64,000 nt of DNA from DASXHY01 sp035552155. Its GTDB lineage: Bacteria > Verrucomicrobiota > Verrucomicrobiia > Limisphaerales > DASXHY01. Of this stretch, positions 9,380-16,726 are shown piece by piece. The stretch is from the NCBI GenBank assembly GCA_035552155.1, contig DASZLX010000028.1:1-64000 (forward strand). Direction: 5' to 3'. Both the position numbers and the translations under genes were made by a program. The notes under the pieces are model-generated. The model was not told the DNA's origin. It did not search any database and worked only from the letters and a program-made list of their open reading frames with translations. Positions within the stretch are counted from its first letter, which is position 1. Each line of letters begins with the position of its first letter.

Positions 9380-10288
9380 TTATTTCGCGGGCGAATTCGT
9401 CACGGCGCCTTTGAACAGCGTAAAAGGTTCGGTCTGCTGGTCGAATATCAGCGTCGATTTGTCCTTGAGCGAATCCTCCAGCGCGGTCAATCGGAAGAGG
9501 AAGCTCGCCAATTCCGGGTTTTGCTCGAACACGCCAAGATATTTGGCCGCTTCGGTCTGGCCCTCGCCCTGGATCTTCAAAGCCGCGCCCTGCGCCGCCG
9601 AGAGAATTTTGGACGCACGTAAATCGGCGTCGGAACGGATGATCTTTGCCTGCGACTCGCCTTCGTATTGCACGGCACTTACCAGTTTGTTGCGCTCCTC
9701 AGTCATGCGGCCAAAAACCTTGTCCGTGGTCGCTTCGGGCAGGCCAATTTTCCTGAAACGGAGGAACTCGATCTTGATGCCGTAATTGTTCGTCTGAAGC
9801 TGGTTCTCGACCGATGCGAGGATTTCATCCTCAATCTTGCCGAACTGCGAGGCGCCGGGATTCGCGGATACCAAATCCGAAAGCGGATGCTTGCCAATCA
9901 CCGCGCTTTTGGGCGTGCTCACCAAGGTGGCCAGCTGTTGCTCCACCGCCGGAATCCCGCCGGGAAATCTCTGCAAAAATATGCCCGGCTCCGTGATCCG
10001 CCAGCCGACATACACCGAGGTCAGGAGCGTGAATCCATCCGAAGTCAAATCCTCGCGAAACTTGTTTTCAAAGTCGGAGCTTTGAATGCGATGGTCGAAC
10101 TTGTAGACACGCTGGACCGGCGGCGGGAATTTGAAATAGAGCCCCGGGTCGTTCAGCGAACGCGTCGGCTTGCCGAAGGTCGTTACCACGGCCACTTCCG
10201 TGGTCCGCACCTGGAACGCGCACAGCCAGAACGCAAAAACAATCACCAGCAGCACGCCGATGACAACAATGAGGGAATTTCGTTTCAT
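9380..10288 (-). CDS. HflC-like SPFH membrane protein
   Basis: A 302-residue protein with an N-terminal membrane anchor (about residues 5-25) and a periplasm-facing SPFH domain beginning TTEVAVVTTFGKPTRS, the usual HflC layout and about the usual length. The GLYFKFPPPVQRVYKFD stretch and the alpha-helical region with repeated Ala/Glu (ADLRASKILSAAQGAAL) are typical of prohibitin-like proteins that oligomerise. It lies 11 bp after the 625-residue SPFH gene and 6 bp before the HflK-like gene, so three SPFH proteins are made from one transcript. It probably forms a heteromeric ring with the HflK-like protein; the protease partner is not in the window. Confidence 0.85.
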   Translation of the reverse strand: MKRNSLIVVIGVLLVIVFAFWLCAFQVRTTEVAVVTTFGKPTRSLNDPGLYFKFPPPVQRVYKFDHRIQSSDFENKFREDLTSDGFTLLTSVYVGWRITEPGIFLQRFPGGIPAVEQQLATLVSTPKSAVIGKHPLSDLVSANPGASQFGKIEDEILASVENQLQTNNYGIKIEFLRFRKIGLPEATTDKVFGRMTEERNKLVSAVQYEGESQAKIIRSDADLRASKILSAAQGAALKIQGEGQTEAAKYLGVFEQNPELASFLFRLTALEDSLKDKSTLIFDQQTEPFTLFKGAVTNSPAK

Positions 10289-10299
10289 GTAATCGCTAA

Positions 10300-12177
10300 T
10301 TATTTCTTTCCGGTGATCGTGACATCTTCCAGCAGGTCCTCCCGGATCTTGGTCTGCAAATCAAACTGCAACACGTCATGCGTGTTGGTCGTGAGCAGGA
10401 TGTACTTGCGCGCGTTGGCCGTGGCCCGGCCAAACGTTTGCAGATACTCCCGCTCCATGTAAATCGACGGCGCAGCCGCGTAGGCGGGGATCCGGTTCGT
10501 GAACAGCGCCGCTTTCGCCCAGGCGCTGATTTCCGTCCGGGTACGATCACCTTCCGCCACATCCACGATATTCGTCGCGGCAGCGGCTGCCAGCGCGTTG
10601 GTTTTGATGTCGTCGGCCTGGGCGGACAGAATGTTCGCCAGCTTCGTTTGGGCGGCTCCCACGACCTTCTCGTAATCGCCGGCAACTTTCTGCGGCGGAT
10701 GAATGTCCTGAAGCCCAACGAAAATGATTTTTGCGCCCAGTTGATGCTCGTCCGCCGCCGCCTGGATCCGGGAGCGTAATGCATCCGCCGCCACGCCGCG
10801 CTCGCGCGACATAATGTCCATGAAATCCGCGCTCACCAGGTAACGAACCACTTCCCGTGTGGCCAGGTCCTGCAACAGATTCGTCGCGTTTTCATTTTTG
10901 TAGGCCCAATCGAGCACATTGGTGATCTGGAATTCCACCGGGATGCTCACCGTCAGCAAGCTCACCGGCGGCGTGCTCTTGACCGCCTCGACATCGTTCG
11001 TGGCAGCCGCCGAAGCATTCTGGTCACGATTGGCCACGAGGAAGTTTTCCTCCTTGGCATGCGTGACCGTCCACAGAATCGTATTTTGGTTGGTCAAGGC
11101 CGGGTCCGGCTGCGAGCCCACGATGAAGCTTTGAATTTCTTCCGTGCGATAGCGGTAGACTTTGTCGATCGGCCACGGCCATTTCAAATGGCCACCGGGC
11201 CCCAGAATCGCATTGGCCGGCCGGCCAAAATGCTCGAGCAACGCCTGCTCGCCCGGATCGATGAATACCATCGTCGTGGAAAGAAACAGCGCGGCGACCT
11301 GCAACAAAACGATCCACGCGAGCGCCTTCTCGAAGAACCGGTAAAACCACGTCTCGGAAACCTTGAAGCCGAATTGATAATCGAGCGCCTGCCCCGCGGT
11401 CTTGATGAGTCCTTCCGGCTGCCCCAATAACCCGACCAGCCGGCTTTCATATAACGGTCGCGCGACTTTCCCTTTCACGCGCGGACGGTAAATCTCGAGG
11501 ATTAGATTGATGAGCGTTTCGAGGGCAACCAAACCCAGCAAGCCGCTCAGAATTTCCGCAACGTAAAAATCCATCCGTCCGTAACCGAGTTCGACCCCCA
11601 CAATACCCAAGGCGACCAGTGCACAGAGATAAGCGCCCAGCAACAGCCAACTGGCGCCGGGGCGCAGCAGCCGATGATTCTCCAATCGCGCAATGGTGGC
11701 CGAGAATTTTCCAAAAAGAAACAACCCCAGCGCGGACAATGCAAAAACCGTGATGCCGACGGTCGGCTCCCTCAAATCGGTCAGCAGCGGATTTTTCGAA
11801 ATCCAGCGCCAAAGCAGAAAGGCCCCCACCGCTTCGGCCAACAAAAGCCAGACCGTGAATGCCGGAACGAAAAAGCGCTCGAACTGTTCACGCGAGCGTT
11901 GCGCGGGAAAACCTTCCGTGTCCTTGCTCTCAAACAGGCTGGAACCGCCCTTGCTGCGCGTCAGTTCGTCGAATTCCAGTCTTTCCAGCCGCTCATTTTC
12001 CTCGAGCCGCATCTGGAACCAGCTCACCGCGGCGACGAGCATGCCGATGCCAAGGAAAATGGAACCGACCTGGCCGGCGACGGAATTGGTGATGCGCGCC
12101 ACCGCAAAGGCCACCACGCTCACTCCCAACAACAGCAGGAAGTTGATCAGCCCGTTCTTTCGAGTGCTTCGTTCCAT
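10300..12177 (-). CDS. Polytopic SPFH protein (long HflK-like)
   Basis: A 625-residue protein joining about seven membrane segments (two at 8-53, one near 100-122, three between 138 and 226, one near 283-303) to a C-terminal SPFH domain that begins MVFIDPGEQALLEHFGRP and ends with a helical stalk. Ordinary HflK has a single anchor and about 350-420 residues, so the polytopic N-terminal half is an addition. It starts the tightly spaced SPFH trio and follows an ABC-2 permease gene after 113 bp. The extra membrane region may be a scaffold that brings the SPFH cage to a partner transporter. The SPFH assignment is firm; the role is inferred. Confidence 0.8.
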   Translation of the reverse strand: MERSTRKNGLINFLLLLGVSVVAFAVARITNSVAGQVGSIFLGIGMLVAAVSWFQMRLEENERLERLEFDELTRSKGGSSLFESKDTEGFPAQRSREQFERFFVPAFTVWLLLAEAVGAFLLWRWISKNPLLTDLREPTVGITVFALSALGLFLFGKFSATIARLENHRLLRPGASWLLLGAYLCALVALGIVGVELGYGRMDFYVAEILSGLLGLVALETLINLILEIYRPRVKGKVARPLYESRLVGLLGQPEGLIKTAGQALDYQFGFKVSETWFYRFFEKALAWIVLLQVAALFLSTTMVFIDPGEQALLEHFGRPANAILGPGGHLKWPWPIDKVYRYRTEEIQSFIVGSQPDPALTNQNTILWTVTHAKEENFLVANRDQNASAAATNDVEAVKSTPPVSLLTVSIPVEFQITNVLDWAYKNENATNLLQDLATREVVRYLVSADFMDIMSRERGVAADALRSRIQAAADEHQLGAKIIFVGLQDIHPPQKVAGDYEKVVGAAQTKLANILSAQADDIKTNALAAAAATNIVDVAEGDRTRTEISAWAKAALFTNRIPAYAAAPSIYMEREYLQTFGRATANARKYILLTTNTHDVLQFDLQTKIREDLLEDVTITGKK

Positions 12178-12202
12178 TTTGGATCCGTTAAATTAGTGAT
12201 TT

Positions 12203-12285
12203 GTTAAATGAGTTGAATAGGTGGAAAAAAGTTCGCGCAGCCATTCCTGCCCCATTTAACTTATTTAACCGGTTACTCATTTAAC
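12203..12285. repeat. 11-bp inverted repeat and ATTTAAC words upstream of the SPFH trio
   Basis: GTTAAATGAGT at 12203-12213 is the exact reverse complement of ACTCATTTAAC at 12275-12285. Between and after them the word ATTTAAC recurs. It occupies the spacer between the permease stop and the long SPFH gene. It may be another word-like spacer rather than a regulatory site. Confidence 0.35.
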
Positions 12286-12290
12286 TTCTT

Positions 12291-13253
12291 TCAACTTAGT
12301 TCACGATCTTCAAACAACAGTATTGCCAGGCACAGCGCCGCGCCGACGTACCCGACGACATAACCGAATGCCTTGCCCACATATTCCCAGGGAAACGTGG
12401 TTTTGCCCGTTTCCAGCACATCCGCGAGCCAGAAAAGTTGCCAATTTGGCGTCACCGTGTAAAGAACGGACGCCCACCACGAGCCTTTCTCCGCGTGCAC
12501 CCCGAACAGGTAATCTGACATGATGCCGATTAAAAAAATGGCGGAACAAATGGCCAGCGTCGGAATCATGTCCACCCGCGTAGAGCAAGCCAGCGCCAGC
12601 GACGCCAGAATCCACACCGCGAACAGCACCAGAATCGCCGCCGGCACCAGCCGCCAGTCCACACTGGCCGCCTGACTCAGGCTCTCTTTTTGCTTGGTAA
12701 ACGTAATAATTATATACGCCGCCAGCGTGACCATTCCCACCAGCGCGAAAAACGCATCACTCACAAATGGCCGGCGCAGGAAGAAATTGCTGAACCCGGC
12801 AATCCCATAGGCCAGCACGATGCCACCGGCAAAAATCCCCAGCGCACCCATATCGGTGCTGCCGTATGCATCAAACGCCATCCGGCTCGCAATCAGCGCC
12901 GCCACAAGGTTCACATAGGTCATCAACGTGAGCGCCACCAGCAGCCCCGCATATTTGGCGAGCAGAAACTGCGCGCGGCCAATCGGCTTGGCCAGCACCG
13001 CCAGCGCCGTTCCCGTGCGGATTTCCCGCCCCAGCGAGGATGACGCCGTCAGCACCGCGCCGAACAGCCCCGACAGCAGCATTACGGCCAGCACGCTGTT
13101 CTTCACCAGTTTCGGCTCGTCGCCAAAGGCAAAGTAATATGGAGTCGCCAAAAAAATTTCAAACGCGGCGGTCGCGGTCGTGAGCAGCAGAAAAATCGGC
13201 TGCCGGACCAATTCCATGAACGCGTTGGTGGCGATAGTTGCGAACTGTCGCAT
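12291..13253 (-). CDS. ABC-2 type transporter permease (NosY-like)
   Basis: A 320-residue polytopic protein with about six membrane segments. The N-terminal half carries the loop SLGREIRTGTALAVLAKPI, characteristic of ABC-2/NosY permeases, followed by R-x-QFLLAKY leading into the next membrane segment. No ATPase lies beside it; the nearest is at 4816-6033, six genes downstream on the same strand, which suggests that this subunit and the permease at 3400-4782 share one ATPase. It is the first gene of the minus-strand run that contains the SPFH trio. The substrate is unknown. Confidence 0.8.
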   Translation of the reverse strand: MRQFATIATNAFMELVRQPIFLLLTTATAAFEIFLATPYYFAFGDEPKLVKNSVLAVMLLSGLFGAVLTASSSLGREIRTGTALAVLAKPIGRAQFLLAKYAGLLVALTLMTYVNLVAALIASRMAFDAYGSTDMGALGIFAGGIVLAYGIAGFSNFFLRRPFVSDAFFALVGMVTLAAYIIITFTKQKESLSQAASVDWRLVPAAILVLFAVWILASLALACSTRVDMIPTLAICSAIFLIGIMSDYLFGVHAEKGSWWASVLYTVTPNWQLFWLADVLETGKTTFPWEYVGKAFGYVVGYVGAALCLAILLFEDRELS

Positions 13254-13440
13254 TTATTCAGGCTGGATAAGCTACGGAATACAAAACCGAAAGCAAATCG
13301 TTATTCAACAATAAGACAGGACAGTGAAGATTTCGTTCGCTTTTGGGAATGTGCGTTTGACGGCACAGCGCGCCGGGAAATTCACAGGAGCCGGAAACTG
13401 AAACGTTAAACGTGAATGCGAATAAGCCCACCGGACGCAC

Positions 13441-14034
13441 TCATGCCTCACGTTTCACGCTCCCCGCTTCAAAAAATCTCATGACACTGTCTCCATGCTT
13501 GAGCAGTTTTCTTTCCCGCCAGAAACCGGGAATTTCCAGCGTATCGCGTTTCGTATGACCGAGTACAAACAGGCCGCCCTCGGCCAGCAAACGCGGAAGA
13601 TTCGGATCGTCCAAAAGTTGCTGCGCCAGCGAAGTGGAACGGCGGCCCACGTTTTTTTCGCCATACGGCGGGTCCGCGAGCACCAAATCAAACAGCGACC
13701 CCGCCGCAGCCATTTGCGGCAACACGCCAAAAACGTCCTGCACCCGCACCTGCAACGCCTCCGGCCCAAATCCCGCGCCGGCGGCATTCTGGCGCAGCAC
13801 TTCGGCATGGCGCTGCGATCTCTCCACGCATATCGCGGAAACAGCTCCGCGGCTCAACGACTCAAAGCTCAACGCGCCCGTGCCGGCGAACAATTCCAGC
13901 ACGCGCGCGCTCACCACCCGGCCGCCGAGGCTGTTGAAGACCGCCTGCTTCACCAGATCGGGTGTGGGCCGCACATCGAGGCCTTTGGGCGCCTTCAGGA
14001 TTCGTCGCGCTGCTTTTCCGCCGGTGATTCGCAT
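13441..14034 (-). CDS. rsmD: 16S rRNA (guanine966-N2)-methyltransferase RsmD
   Basis: A 197-residue class I SAM-dependent methyltransferase. It opens MRITGGKAARRIL, the usual RsmD start, continues with RPTPDLVKQAVFN, the SAM loop LELFAGTGALSFE near residue 45, and the catalytic ADPPYGE near residue 118. RsmD methylates G966 of 16S rRNA during 30S assembly. A GTG two codons upstream (14040) is possible, but the ATG at 14034 matches the family start. The length is close to that of E. coli RsmD. It is flanked by spacers of about 190 bp and shows no operon partner. Confidence 0.92.
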   Translation of the reverse strand: MRITGGKAARRILKAPKGLDVRPTPDLVKQAVFNSLGGRVVSARVLELFAGTGALSFESLSRGAVSAICVERSQRHAEVLRQNAAGAGFGPEALQVRVQDVFGVLPQMAAAGSLFDLVLADPPYGEKNVGRRSTSLAQQLLDDPNLPRLLAEGGLFVLGHTKRDTLEIPGFWRERKLLKHGDSVMRFFEAGSVKREA

Positions 14035-14099
14035 GGGCACAGTTTAATTCAAAATTGAAAATTCAAAATTAAAAATGGCCGCACAAGGAATTTCATTTT

Positions 14100-14217
14100 C
14101 ATCTTTGAATCCTATATCTATCACTTCAGTTTTTCAGCCAATCGCCGATAGCAAAATCGGCTGGCTGGCTTTCGGCCGGAAAATCGGCTCTTTTTTGCTT
14201 GCAGCTAAACGGTGGAA
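14100..14217. promoter_or_regulatory. Hairpin-rich leader upstream of the HDOD gene
   Basis: The spacer holds GCCGAT(agcaaa)ATCGGC nested inside an AGCCA/TGGCT pair, and a second ATCGGC copy about 30 bases later, with TCTTTTTTG next to it. These can form alternative hairpins 5' of the gene at 14236. The spacer also begins with an A/T word repeat at 14045-14076. Regulation is conjectural. Confidence 0.3.
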
Positions 14218-14235
14218 CTGTAGCAATCCCTCTGT

Positions 14236-15084
14236 ATGACCGCTCACGAACTTGTCGCCAAGGTCAAAAATCTGCCTCCGATTTCGCAGGCGGCGTTGCG
14301 GCTCGTTAACCTCCTCGACGAACCGGCCGTGAGCAATGACGATGTTGTCCAGGTGCTCAAATACGACAACGTGCTCACCGCAAAACTCCTGCGCGCCTGC
14401 AACTCGCCCTATTTCGGGATAGAAGAGCCGGTTTCGTCCGTCGACCAGGCCGTTTTAATCATCGGCCACGAGCAGATCCTCCACATCGTTCTCACGCTCG
14501 CCTTTGGCGGAACGATGGCCGTTCCACTCGCCGGTTATGCGGTGGAGGCAAATGAACTCTGGCGACATTCGTTGACCACCGCGGCCGCTGCCGAATTTAT
14601 CGGGTCCAATGTCGTTGAGATAAACATCGACCCGCATGTCGCTTTCACCATCGGCCTGCTGCATGACATTGGAAAGCTCGTATTGAACCAGGTCCTGACC
14701 CCGGAACATCAAGCGCGTATCCAGGCCGGCGTCGCTAGGGGCCTTTCGCGTAGCGAAGCGGAACGAGAGGTTCTTGGCGCCGACCACGCCGAAACGGGCG
14801 GCGCGCTGCTGCAGGCGTGGAACTTGCCCGAGGACATCATTGAGGCCGTGGCCAACCACCACCATCCGATCGTGGAACCGCAGCCAAAATTCTCCGCGAT
14901 TGCGAACATCGCTGACAGCCTCGCCCATCGCGTCGGCTCCGCACCCGGGCTGGAAAGCCATGTCGTTTGCGTCGATTTGCGAACCGCCGAAGCATTCAAT
15001 CTCACGCCCGAGCGGATGGAAACCATCGTGGCCGAAGTCCGCGACTCCTGCGACCGCGTGGATCAACTCATGAACATGGGCTAG
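14236..15084 (+). CDS. HDOD domain protein
   Basis: A 282-residue protein made almost entirely of an HDOD domain: it starts VAKVKNLPPISQAALRLVNL and contains the helical core AKLLRACNSPYFG, a degenerate HD motif HDIGKLVL near residue 142 and NHHHPI near 211. HDOD domains are relatives of HD phosphohydrolases and usually act in signalling and regulation without known catalysis; here a His-Asp pair remains, so residual activity cannot be excluded. No receiver or GGDEF domain is attached. Its last four bases overlap the 3' end of the convergent glycosyltransferase gene. Confidence 0.85.
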   Translation: MTAHELVAKVKNLPPISQAALRLVNLLDEPAVSNDDVVQVLKYDNVLTAKLLRACNSPYFGIEEPVSSVDQAVLIIGHEQILHIVLTLAFGGTMAVPLAGYAVEANELWRHSLTTAAAAEFIGSNVVEINIDPHVAFTIGLLHDIGKLVLNQVLTPEHQARIQAGVARGLSRSEAEREVLGADHAETGGALLQAWNLPEDIIEAVANHHHPIVEPQPKFSAIANIADSLAHRVGSAPGLESHVVCVDLRTAEAFNLTPERMETIVAEVRDSCDRVDQLMNMG

Positions 15085-16058
15085 CTTGAGGTTGTGTCCG
15101 TTCGCTTTCCATGCCGCGCGGGCAACATGTCGTTCAATTTTCCCATCACCTGTTCGACCGCAATCATTCGGATGCCGCCCGGGTGCTTGAGAATTACCAC
15201 GCGCTCATGTGGAGGACGCCAGATTTCTTCCGTTGTGTTCCCCCAAAGAACAATCCCCGGCAAACCCAGCGCCGCCGCCAGGTGTGAAATCCCGGAGTCG
15301 TGTCCAATAAAAGCCGCGCAGGGCTGAATCAGCCGCGCCAAATCGGTGAGCGGCAAACTTTGCGCCACCTTCGTGCGCATTACCGGCAGCGCCGCCGCCA
15401 GCCGCTGCAGCCGCCCGCCCTCCGCCTCGCCCCCCACCAGCAGCAACTTGAAATCGGTTGACCTCGCCAAATGCTGCAACAAATCCGCCCATCTCACCTC
15501 CGGCCAATTTTTCTTTTCGCTCCCGCTTCCCGGATGAAGCACCACGGTAGGACAGGACTCCCCCGGCGCGCCGAGATTTCCATTTTTATTCGGCAGCGCC
15601 AACCTCGGCACCGGATCCGCGTCAAAAATCGCAAAGCGCTCGAGCGGCTGCAGGTAAACTTTCGTGGCAGCTACCTTCTCCGTTTCATTTGGCCGGTACG
15701 GCCCGACAACAAATTGCGCCTTGGAGCAGCGTGCAATGTTGGTTTTGAAAATTTCGTCCGGGTCGTAAAGATAGGAAAGAATGATGTCGAACTCTGAAAA
15801 ATAATCCGCCAGGTCCTCCGCCAATACGCCGCGCCGCGCAAAAAAACCGGCCAATGCCCGTGCTTCGATAGATTGTGCGCGGTCCACCAGACCGCCCGCC
15901 GCAGCCAGTTGGATGATGTGCGGATAGCCGAGCACTTCCAGGTGAGCCTCGGGAAATTGCCGGCGCAAGGCAGCAATGGCGGGAAGCGTGAGGATAAAAT
16001 CGCCAATTGCTCCGCCGCGAATAACGAGGATTTTGCCGCGAGCCGAATGCACGAACAA
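15081..16058 (-). CDS. Family 9 glycosyltransferase (heptosyltransferase-like)
   Basis: A 325-residue GT-B glycosyltransferase resembling WaaF/WaaC. The start ILVIRGGAIGDFILTLPAI is the acceptor-side loop of GT9 enzymes; VLHPGSGSEKKNWP near residue 174 and FIGHDSGISHLAAALGLP near residue 250 are the conserved nucleotide-sugar binding elements. GT9 enzymes add heptose or related sugars to the lipopolysaccharide core at the inner face of the cytoplasmic membrane. The first codon is uncertain: TTG at 16058 or GTG at 16052. It follows the small membrane protein gene by only nine bases, so the two are probably co-transcribed. Confidence 0.88.
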   Translation of the reverse strand: MFVHSARGKILVIRGGAIGDFILTLPAIAALRRQFPEAHLEVLGYPHIIQLAAAGGLVDRAQSIEARALAGFFARRGVLAEDLADYFSEFDIILSYLYDPDEIFKTNIARCSKAQFVVGPYRPNETEKVAATKVYLQPLERFAIFDADPVPRLALPNKNGNLGAPGESCPTVVLHPGSGSEKKNWPEVRWADLLQHLARSTDFKLLLVGGEAEGGRLQRLAAALPVMRTKVAQSLPLTDLARLIQPCAAFIGHDSGISHLAAALGLPGIVLWGNTTEEIWRPPHERVVILKHPGGIRMIAVEQVMGKLNDMLPARHGKRTDTTSS

Positions 16059-16067
16059 AACTGCGCT

Positions 16068-16622
16068 TTAACGGAACTTCGTCAAGCCCAACACGGCCAC
16101 AAAAAGGCCGAAGGCCAGTCGGATCACCGAGCCTACGCGCACGCGCTTCTCATCGGCCGTGGCCCAATTCAAGAAATCCCGCAGCCGCCACGGCGAAACC
16201 GTCAGCCAGATTCCCGCCACCACCAGCACGTAAGCTAATGTCTGGATTACCAGCGTCCAATGCGTTTTGCCGAGCATCGGCCGGCCGGTGTCCACCATCA
16301 GCTTCGCGAGTAACAGGAACAACACTGCCATCCCGCGCACCGCGATAAAATCCTGCACGAAAATGCACGATCCGACTCCGACCGCCGCAAAAAGAATGAA
16401 CAAAACATTTTGGTAGGCCGCAAAATCGGAGACGGATTCCTGACTTAAGATCCACAAAAACCACACCGTGGCCAGAAGCATGAGCGCGATTCCGATGGGC
16501 ACATTGCGCGGAAACTTGCGGACCGATGCCCCAAATTCCTTCGGCTTGACCACGCCATAAATCTGCGGCAAAGCCATGGCCAGCCCGATTAGAACGCTCA
16601 GAGTTGAAAGCTTAAATGTCAT
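16068..16622 (-). CDS. Small polytopic membrane protein of unknown function
   Basis: A 184-residue protein with about five or six predicted membrane segments (for example TLSVLIGLAMALPQIYGVV at the start and IQTLAYVLVVAGIWLTV in the middle). I do not recognise the family. The frame extends to a TTG at 16658, but the ATG at 16622 opens directly into the first membrane segment and is preferred. It sits nine bases before the GT9 gene and about 100 bp after the tamB-like gene on the same strand, so a cell-envelope role is possible but is inferred only from position. Confidence 0.7.
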   Translation of the reverse strand: MTFKLSTLSVLIGLAMALPQIYGVVKPKEFGASVRKFPRNVPIGIALMLLATVWFLWILSQESVSDFAAYQNVLFILFAAVGVGSCIFVQDFIAVRGMAVLFLLLAKLMVDTGRPMLGKTHWTLVIQTLAYVLVVAGIWLTVSPWRLRDFLNWATADEKRVRVGSVIRLAFGLFVAVLGLTKFR

Positions 16623-16726
16623 TTCAATGGAGCCGCAAGGATGGCGAACGAGCGCCAAAAGTAAATGCGAAAGCTAAGGTAGAGTCACTGTGCGCGGACA
16701 GTATCAGCGCGCGCCTCTTTTGCGCC

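Noticed and set aside
13258..13440. 60-codon frame between rsmD and the permease gene
   Set aside because: Biased composition, no ribosome binding site, no recognisable similarity.
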